From contig JAOUJX010000133.1 in the NCBI GenBank assembly GCA_029882955.1, forward strand, positions 1 through 9,801: DNA of 9,801 nt. Direction: 5' to 3'. Shown here one piece after another: positions 4,933 through 9,801 of this stretch; position 1 is the first letter of the stretch, and every line of letters begins with the position of its first letter. The translations under genes were made by a program, and so were the position numbers. Origin of the DNA: Gammaproteobacteria bacterium. GTDB taxonomy: Bacteria; Pseudomonadota; Gammaproteobacteria; GCA-001735895. Below the pieces are notes generated by a model. It searched no databases, was not told the origin of the DNA, and was given only the letters and a program-made list of their open reading frames with translations.

Positions 4933-7332
4933 ATGTCAGCAGCAGAAGATACGCTCGAACGACAAGACCAGTTACAGGGCATAGGGTGCTCGCGCAAACG
5001 CAAGGAAGATCCCAGATTCATTCAGGGCAAGGGCAACTACGTCGACGACGTAAAACTACCCGGCATGCTCTGTGGTGCAATAGTGCGTAGCCCGTTCGCC
5101 CATGCAAAAATAGTTTCTATTAATAAAGAAAAAGCCCTGGCGTTACCCGGCGTACACGCGGTTATTACCGCCGACGACCTGAAACCACTGGGCCTGCACT
5201 GGATGCCCACCCTGGCTGGTGACACCCAGGCAGTTCTCGCCGACGAAAAAGTCGCCTTCCAGCAACAGGAAGTTGCCATGGTCGTAGCCGATGATCGTTA
5301 TATCGCGGCCGATGGCGCCGAGCTTGTCGAAGTCGAATACGAAGTGCTTCCGGCACTGGTCGACCCGCACAAGGCAATGGATGACGATGCTCCGATTATC
5401 CGCGACGATCTGGTCGGTAAAGACGAAGCCGGACAGGGTAAGCGCACTCATAACAACCACATCTTTACCTGGGATGTGGGCGATAAGGATGCGACTGATC
5501 GTGCCTTCGATAATGCCGAAGTCACCGTAAGAGAAGAAATTCTCAACCCGCGTGTACACCCAAGCCCACTCGAAACCTGCGGTTGTGTCGCTTCTTTCGA
5601 CAAGATCAATGGTGCTTTGACGGTTTACATTACTTCACAGGCACCGCATATCGTACGGACTGTTATCACCCTGTTATCGGGCATAGCAGAAAGCAAAGTA
5701 CGGGTTATTTCACCCGATATCGGCGGTGGCTTTGGTAACAAAGTAGGTGTTTATCCAGGATACGTCGTCGCTATCGTGTCTTCGATCGTACTGGGACGCC
5801 CCGTGAAGTGGATCGAGAGCCGTATCGACAACATTTCCACCACGGCATTCGCTCGCGATTACCACGGTATCGGTGAGCTCGCGGCCGATAAAAATGGTGT
5901 GATTAAAGCGTTGCGCTTTTCAGCTTTAGCCGATCACGGCGCTTTCAATGCCCATGCACAGCCCACCAAATGGCCGGCAGGATTATTCAGCATCTGTACC
6001 GGCTCTTACGACATTCCCGTGGCTTATGCGCGTGTCGATGGGGTTTATACCAACAAGGCGCCGGGCGGCGTTGCTTACCGATGCTCGTTCCGGGTCACCG
6101 AGGCGGTCTATCTAATTGAACGTATGATCGATGTTCTCGCGCAAAAGCTCGATATCGACAAGGCCGAAATCCGCCGCCGCAATTTCATCAAGGCCGAGCA
6201 ATTCCCTTACCAGTCGGCCCTCGGCTGGGAATACGACAGCGGCAATTACCTGCCCGCGCTGGAAAAAGTGCTCGAAGCCTGCGACTACGAAGGTTTACGC
6301 AAAGAACAGGCTGAAAAGCGCGCCAAAGGTGAATTAATGGGCATAGGCCTGTGTACTTTCACCGAAATCGTCGGTGCCGGCCCAAGCAAGGCTTGCGACG
6401 TACTCGGTGTCGGCATGTTCGACAGTTGTGAAATTCGAGTGCACCCGACCGGTAGTGCGATTGCACGCATGGGTACTATTACTCAGGGCCAGGGGCATCA
6501 GACCACCTATGCCCAGATTATTGCCAGTGAGCTGGGGCTATCCTCCGATGATATCCAGATCGAAGAGGGTGACACCGATACCGCGCCTTACGGCCTCGGC
6601 ACTTACGGCTCGCGAAGTACTCCGGTTGGTGGTGCGGCAACGGCCATGGCAGCTCGGACTATTCGCGCCAAGGCACAGAAAATAGCCGCCCATCTGCTCG
6701 AAGTCAGCCCTGACGACGTTGAATGGGATGTTGACCGATTCCAGGTCAAGGGTAACCCCGACGCGGTGAAAACCATGAAAGAAGTCGCCTGGGCGGCCTA
6801 CAACAATGTACCCGAGGGTATGGAAATGGGACTGGAGACGGTGAATTACTACGATCCACCCAACTTCACCTACCCCTTCGGCATCTATCTGTGCGTGGTT
6901 GATATCGACCGTCATACCGGAGAAACCAGTATTCGTCGCTTCTATGCACTAGACGACTGTGGCAACCGCATTAACCCAATGATCATCGAAGGTCAGATCC
7001 ACGGTGGTCTCAACGAGGCTTTTGCCGTCGCCATGGGACAGCTCATCAGTTTCGACGAGGATGGTAACCTGCAGGGCAATAGTCTGATGGATTATTTCAT
7101 CCCCACCTTTGTGGAAACCCCACACTGGGAAACTGACTATACGGTAACGCCGTCGCCGCATCATCCACTGGGTGCCAAAGGTGTCGCGGAATCACCCCAT
7201 GTTGGCGGTATCCCCTGCTTTAGCAACGCCGTAATCGATGCCTTCGCGCATAAGGGTGTAACCCATGTGAATATGCCGCATACGGCATTTAACGTGTGGA
7301 AGACTATTCATCAACTCGGTCTCGATAACTGA
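4933..7332 (+). CDS. coxL: CO dehydrogenase large subunit CoxL, form I (Mo-Cu catalytic subunit)
   Basis: This 799-residue catalytic subunit oxidises CO with water to CO2 at a [CuSMoO2] site bound to molybdopterin cytosine dinucleotide. The diagnostic loop AYRCSFR lies at 381-387, with C384 as the copper-ligating cysteine. This is the form I signature; form II proteins carry AYRGAGR. Other active-site elements are Q236 (SQAPH), GGGFGN at 264-269, the cofactor segment QGQGHQTTYAQ at 518-528, and E753 in GAKGVAES. These match O. carboxidovorans Q240, C388 and E763 in order and context. Domain order is an a/b hammerhead (about 28-140) followed by the two-part molybdopterin-binding region. No export signal is visible. 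AGGAGA at 4921-4926 is a good ribosome-binding site six bases before the ATG. A strong terminator hairpin follows the stop by about 10 bases. Confidence 0.97.
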   Translation: MSAAEDTLERQDQLQGIGCSRKRKEDPRFIQGKGNYVDDVKLPGMLCGAIVRSPFAHAKIVSINKEKALALPGVHAVITADDLKPLGLHWMPTLAGDTQAVLADEKVAFQQQEVAMVVADDRYIAADGAELVEVEYEVLPALVDPHKAMDDDAPIIRDDLVGKDEAGQGKRTHNNHIFTWDVGDKDATDRAFDNAEVTVREEILNPRVHPSPLETCGCVASFDKINGALTVYITSQAPHIVRTVITLLSGIAESKVRVISPDIGGGFGNKVGVYPGYVVAIVSSIVLGRPVKWIESRIDNISTTAFARDYHGIGELAADKNGVIKALRFSALADHGAFNAHAQPTKWPAGLFSICTGSYDIPVAYARVDGVYTNKAPGGVAYRCSFRVTEAVYLIERMIDVLAQKLDIDKAEIRRRNFIKAEQFPYQSALGWEYDSGNYLPALEKVLEACDYEGLRKEQAEKRAKGELMGIGLCTFTEIVGAGPSKACDVLGVGMFDSCEIRVHPTGSAIARMGTITQGQGHQTTYAQIIASELGLSSDDIQIEEGDTDTAPYGLGTYGSRSTPVGGAATAMAARTIRAKAQKIAAHLLEVSPDDVEWDVDRFQVKGNPDAVKTMKEVAWAAYNNVPEGMEMGLETVNYYDPPNFTYPFGIYLCVVDIDRHTGETSIRRFYALDDCGNRINPMIIEGQIHGGLNEAFAVAMGQLISFDEDGNLQGNSLMDYFIPTFVETPHWETDYTVTPSPHHPLGAKGVAESPHVGGIPCFSNAVIDAFAHKGVTHVNMPHTAFNVWKTIHQLGLDN

Positions 7333-7342
7333 CAACAACCTC

Positions 7343-7375
7343 AATGACGGTAGCGCCCAGCTACCGTCATTTTTT
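7343..7375 (+). terminator. Intrinsic terminator between coxL and coxG
   Basis: AATGACGGTAGC (7343-7354), loop GCCCA and GCTACCGTCATT (7360-7371) form a perfect 12-bp stem. The strand ends in six consecutive T residues (7370-7375), two of which are the end of the stem. It starts 10 bases after the coxL stop. Since the accessory genes continue on the same strand with no visible promoter, it more likely acts as a partial terminator or a 3'-end stabiliser for coxMSL mRNA than as the end of the operon. Confidence 0.88.
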
Positions 7376-7394
7376 CACCTATTCGGTAAACAGT

Positions 7395-7973
7395 ATGCAA
7401 GTAACACTCAACAAAATTGTCCCACTCGACGATACAGTCGAAAAAGCCTGGAAAATATTGAAAGATATCGAACAGGTGGCCGGCTGTATGCCCGGTGCCG
7501 AAATCACCGAAGTCATCGACGAAAATAATTACAAGGGCAGTGTCAAAGTTAAAATTGGCCCGATGAATGTTGCCTTTAAAGGCGAAATCAATGTGCTCGA
7601 TATTGATAGCGATGCACATCAAATCCACCTCATTGCCAAGGGACAGGATAGCAAGGGAACCTCGAGCGCCAGCATGGATTTAACCGCCAGAGTACGTACC
7701 AACGAGTCCGGTGCAAGCGAACTCACGGGTGATGCCGCCGTAACGGTGAATGGCAAACTGGCAAATTTTGGCGGTCGTATGATGACCCAGGTCGCGGATC
7801 AAATCCTTGGTCAATTCGCCGATAATTTTAGTCAAAAACTAGCCTCCAGCAGTACCGACAGCGGTTCAGAGGAACCTGTCGCGAGTAAGCCAGTCGAAGA
7901 AATCAATGGCCTCAAGTTCGCCTGGAACGCGATAATCGGAGTCATTAAAAGCTTCTTCCAGTCCAGGAAATAA
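7395..7973 (+). CDS. coxG: CoxG family protein (SRPBCC fold), CO dehydrogenase accessory subunit
   Basis: This 192-residue protein has the CoxG/SRPBCC signature: DTVEKAWKILKDIEQVAGCMPGAE-type N-terminus (residues 13-35), KGSVKVKIGPMNVAFKG (47-63), a D-x-K-G segment (85-88) and GKLANFGGRMM (120-130) before the long C-terminal helix. A polar Ser/Glu/Pro linker (about 150-169) leads to a short amphipathic tail (AWNAIIGVIKSFF, 176-188) suited to membrane contact. CoxG proteins help attach CO dehydrogenase to the membrane and have been reported to bind respiratory quinone, coupling the enzyme to the chain. The frame also contains an ATG at 7344, but that codon sits in the terminator stem and would add residues unlike the family, so 7395 is chosen; its Shine-Dalgarno sequence is weak. 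Only one base separates its stop from coxD. Confidence 0.92.
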   Translation: MQVTLNKIVPLDDTVEKAWKILKDIEQVAGCMPGAEITEVIDENNYKGSVKVKIGPMNVAFKGEINVLDIDSDAHQIHLIAKGQDSKGTSSASMDLTARVRTNESGASELTGDAAVTVNGKLANFGGRMMTQVADQILGQFADNFSQKLASSSTDSGSEEPVASKPVEEINGLKFAWNAIIGVIKSFFQSRK

Positions 7974-7974
7974 T

Positions 7975-8853
7975 ATGCAGGCGGCGCTCGATCAGTTAAG
8001 GCAACAGGTAGCAGGCGTTGGATACATAGCCGACCCGTCACTACTCACCAGCCTTTGGCTAATGACCGAGCTGCAACGCCCGTTATTATTAGAAGGCGAC
8101 GCCGGAGTGGGCAAAACCGAGGTTGCTAAAACCCTGGCAGAAGTACTCCATCAGCCGTTGATCCGGTTACAGTGCTACGAAGGCCTGGATGTCAGCACGG
8201 CGGTCTACGAATGGAATTATCAACGCCAGCTACTGGCGATCCGCCGACAGGAAGCCGAGCACGAAAAACATATCAGTGAACAGGCACTCTTTAGCGATAC
8301 TTATTTATTGAAAAGGCCGTTGCTGCAGGCAATTAGTGAAGATAAGCCAGCCGTTTTATTGATCGACGAAATCGACCGTGCCGATGAAGAATTCGAAGCC
8401 TATCTGCTGGAAGTTTTATCCGACTTTCAGGTTAGCATTCCGGAACTTGGCACCATCAAGGCAAACAGCATCCCATTGGTGATTCTGACTTCCAACGGTA
8501 CCCGTGAACTCAGCGATGCACTGCGCCGGCGCTGCCTCTATCATTACATCGATTATCCGGATTACGACAAAGAACTCCGCATCGTCCTCGCCAGGCTTCC
8601 CGATGTCGGGGCGAACCTGGCGGCACAGATTGTCGAGTTCGTACAAAGCCTGCGCGAACAGGATTTACGTAAAATACCGGGGGTTGCCGAAACCCTGGAC
8701 TGGGCTTCCGCATTACTAAAACTCGATATTAAGTCCCTCGGTGATAACCCGGAAGCGGTATTAGCTACCCTCGGTTGCCTGTTGAAAACACGCGAAGATA
8801 TCGGCGCCCTGCCCCCGGAAACAATTCACCGCCTGGTAGCAAAAGCATCGTGA
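7975..8853 (+). CDS. coxD: AAA+ ATPase CoxD (MoxR-like), CO dehydrogenase active-site maturation
   Basis: This 292-residue AAA+ ATPase has Walker A GDAGVGKT (41-48), Walker B VLLIDEID (127-134), sensor 1 TSN (172-174) and an arginine run RRR (184-186) in the arginine-finger position. Length agrees with known CoxD (about 295). In O. carboxidovorans CoxD is a membrane-associated chaperone-like ATPase needed to sulfurate the molybdenum before copper insertion, building the [CuSMoO2] cluster. Like other MoxR-type ATPases it is paired with a VWA protein, here the overlapping coxE. AGGA at 7965-7968 lies six bases before the ATG. Stop and coxE start overlap as GTGA. Cytoplasmic; no transmembrane segment is visible. 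On sequence alone it could be any MoxR ATPase, but the setting makes CoxD the clear choice. Confidence 0.94.
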   Translation: MQAALDQLRQQVAGVGYIADPSLLTSLWLMTELQRPLLLEGDAGVGKTEVAKTLAEVLHQPLIRLQCYEGLDVSTAVYEWNYQRQLLAIRRQEAEHEKHISEQALFSDTYLLKRPLLQAISEDKPAVLLIDEIDRADEEFEAYLLEVLSDFQVSIPELGTIKANSIPLVILTSNGTRELSDALRRRCLYHYIDYPDYDKELRIVLARLPDVGANLAAQIVEFVQSLREQDLRKIPGVAETLDWASALLKLDIKSLGDNPEAVLATLGCLLKTREDIGALPPETIHRLVAKAS

Positions 8854-9801
8854 ATTCACAGGAACTCAATCAGCGGGTCATATCGCAGATGACGGGGTTC
8901 ACGCGCTTTGCACGAAATCAGCGGTTTAATATCGGCGTTCAGGAAACACTCGATAGTCAGCGACTAGCCGAACGCATCGGTATTACCGACAAACGTCAGC
9001 TGCAACAGGGTTTGAAAACTCTGTTGTGCACCTCGGCCTCGGACTGGGACCGATTTGACTCACTATTCGACTCATACTGGCAACAAAACAGACCTCAACA
9101 AAACACGCAGACGAGCCTCGGCGGCAAGGCACCCAGACAATCAGCCTTAAGCCAGTCGGGGCAGCAGGCAAAAACGGCTCTGTTCGACGTCGCCGACGCC
9201 AGCGCGCTCGATGGGCATGGAGCCAGCGATGGCGATATGAGCCACAGTGGTGCCAGCGCCACCGAGTCAGTCTCCGGCAAAAATTTTGACCAGCTAACCA
9301 GCTCCAGCGAGCTACGCGACATGGAAGAACTGGCCGAACGCCTGGCAAAACGCATTCGCCAACGATTGCTGCGACGCCAGCGGGTAGACCAGCGCGGACG
9401 ACGCATCGATATGCGACGTACCGTCCGTGCCAGTTTGCGCTACGGCGGGTTACCACTGTCACTGAGTTTTCGCCAACGTCGAAAGCAAGCGCCAAAACTG
9501 GTATTACTGCTCGATGTGAGTCGATCAATGAGTGTTTACAGCAATTTATTTCTTCGCTTCGCGCGCGGCATGCTCGGCGCATTCAAGGCCGCCGATGCCT
9601 TCGCCTTTCACACCCGACTGGTGCATATCGGTGAAACTCTGCGCGAACCGAGCCGACTTAAACTCAGCGAAAAGATGGCTTTGATTTCAGCCGGCTGGGA
9701 TGGCGGTACCCGCATCGACAAGTCCTTACAGAGCTTCAATCGTAGCTACGCACGCAATTTACTCGGCTCGCGGAGCATCGTCATCATCGTCAGCGACGGT
9801 T
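8850..9801 (+). CDS. coxE: VWA domain protein CoxE (3' end missing)
   Basis: The frame stays open from GTG at 8850 to the right edge, giving 317 complete codons. The N-terminal helical part (1-80) is followed by a low-complexity stretch rich in Gln, Ser, Ala, Gly and Asp (about 81-150). A strongly basic segment (about 162-212, with RGRRIDMRRTVR) leads into a von Willebrand A domain. All MIDAS metal-site elements are seen: D222, S224 and S226 in DVSRSMS, T287 in GGTRID and D316 in VSDG. CoxE proteins of about 400 residues partner CoxD in introducing copper into, or otherwise maturing, the CO dehydrogenase active site; the exact reaction is not visible here. The GTG start is chosen because it overlaps the coxD stop (GTGA), typical of tight coupling. 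An ATG at 8889 (residue 14) is the alternative. Perhaps 80 residues are lost beyond the window, and coxF would be expected next. Confidence 0.92.
   Translation, partial: MNSQELNQRVISQMTGFTRFARNQRFNIGVQETLDSQRLAERIGITDKRQLQQGLKTLLCTSASDWDRFDSLFDSYWQQNRPQQNTQTSLGGKAPRQSALSQSGQQAKTALFDVADASALDGHGASDGDMSHSGASATESVSGKNFDQLTSSSELRDMEELAERLAKRIRQRLLRRQRVDQRGRRIDMRRTVRASLRYGGLPLSLSFRQRRKQAPKLVLLLDVSRSMSVYSNLFLRFARGMLGAFKAADAFAFHTRLVHIGETLREPSRLKLSEKMALISAGWDGGTRIDKSLQSFNRSYARNLLGSRSIVIIVSDG

Noticed and set aside
5143..5559. Minus-strand open frame of 138 codons inside coxL
   Set aside because: It is antisense to the conserved N-terminal part of CoxL, which is intact and full length; no independent support.
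7344..7394. Upstream in-frame ATG for coxG, giving a 209-residue protein
   Set aside because: The codon is buried in the terminator stem and the extra 17 residues do not resemble a CoxG N-terminus; the family begins at about the ATG at 7395.
8983..9582. Minus-strand open frame of 199 codons antisense to coxE
   Set aside because: Its Arg/Trp/Cys-rich composition is typical of an antisense shadow, and the plus strand encodes a clear VWA protein with all MIDAS residues.
1..9801. CRISPR array, tRNA/rRNA gene, insertion sequence or prophage element
   Set aside because: No regularly spaced long repeats with spacers, tRNA-like cloverleaf, terminal inverted repeats, transposase or integrase frame was seen; the window is almost filled by intact genes.

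Overview
The window carries most of an aerobic (molybdenum-copper) carbon monoxide dehydrogenase locus next to an unrelated-looking divergent pair. All calls come from reading the sequence; no database search was possible. Mid-range G+C, the gene set and the style of the cox genes suggest a proteobacterium, possibly a gammaproteobacterium, but the taxon is not proven by anything here.

Left block (1-1973, minus strand): a SRAP/YedK-type DNA-protein crosslink (abasic-site shielding) gene is followed, with a 4-base ATGA stop/start overlap, by a membrane-anchored PknB-type Ser/Thr protein kinase gene that runs off the left edge. The kinase frame is open from 1326 to base 1.

Middle (1974-3536): a 196-base divergent spacer, then a plus-strand gene for a seven-helix MHYT sensor fused to a LytTR DNA-binding domain. 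This is the architecture of CoxC/CoxH, the regulators in the Oligotropha carboxidovorans cox cluster. The 236-base spacer after it is the most interesting non-coding stretch. It holds four direct repeats spaced exactly 20 bp apart, an inverted fifth copy of the core, a candidate sigma-70 promoter, and a perfect inverted repeat between its -35 and -10 boxes. It reads as the control region of the structural operon, with the adjacent LytTR protein as the obvious candidate to bind the repeats.

Right block (3537-9801, plus strand): coxM (FAD subunit), coxS (two [2Fe-2S] clusters), coxL (Mo-Cu catalytic subunit with the form I signature AYRCSFR), a strong intrinsic-terminator hairpin, coxG (quinone/membrane-coupling subunit), coxD (AAA+ ATPase) and coxE (VWA protein, cut by the right edge). 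Together they would make, mature and connect to the respiratory chain an enzyme oxidising CO to CO2: electrons pass from Mo-Cu in CoxL through the CoxS iron-sulfur clusters to FAD in CoxM and then, with CoxG, to quinone. CoxD and CoxE would act in maturation of the active site. The hairpin between coxL and coxG suggests that much more mRNA is made for the enzyme subunits than for the accessory genes.

The core system is a known type (form I CO dehydrogenase). The parts that look least described are the phased operator array, the promoter-embedded inverted repeat, the intra-operon terminator, and the translationally coupled SRAP-kinase pair.
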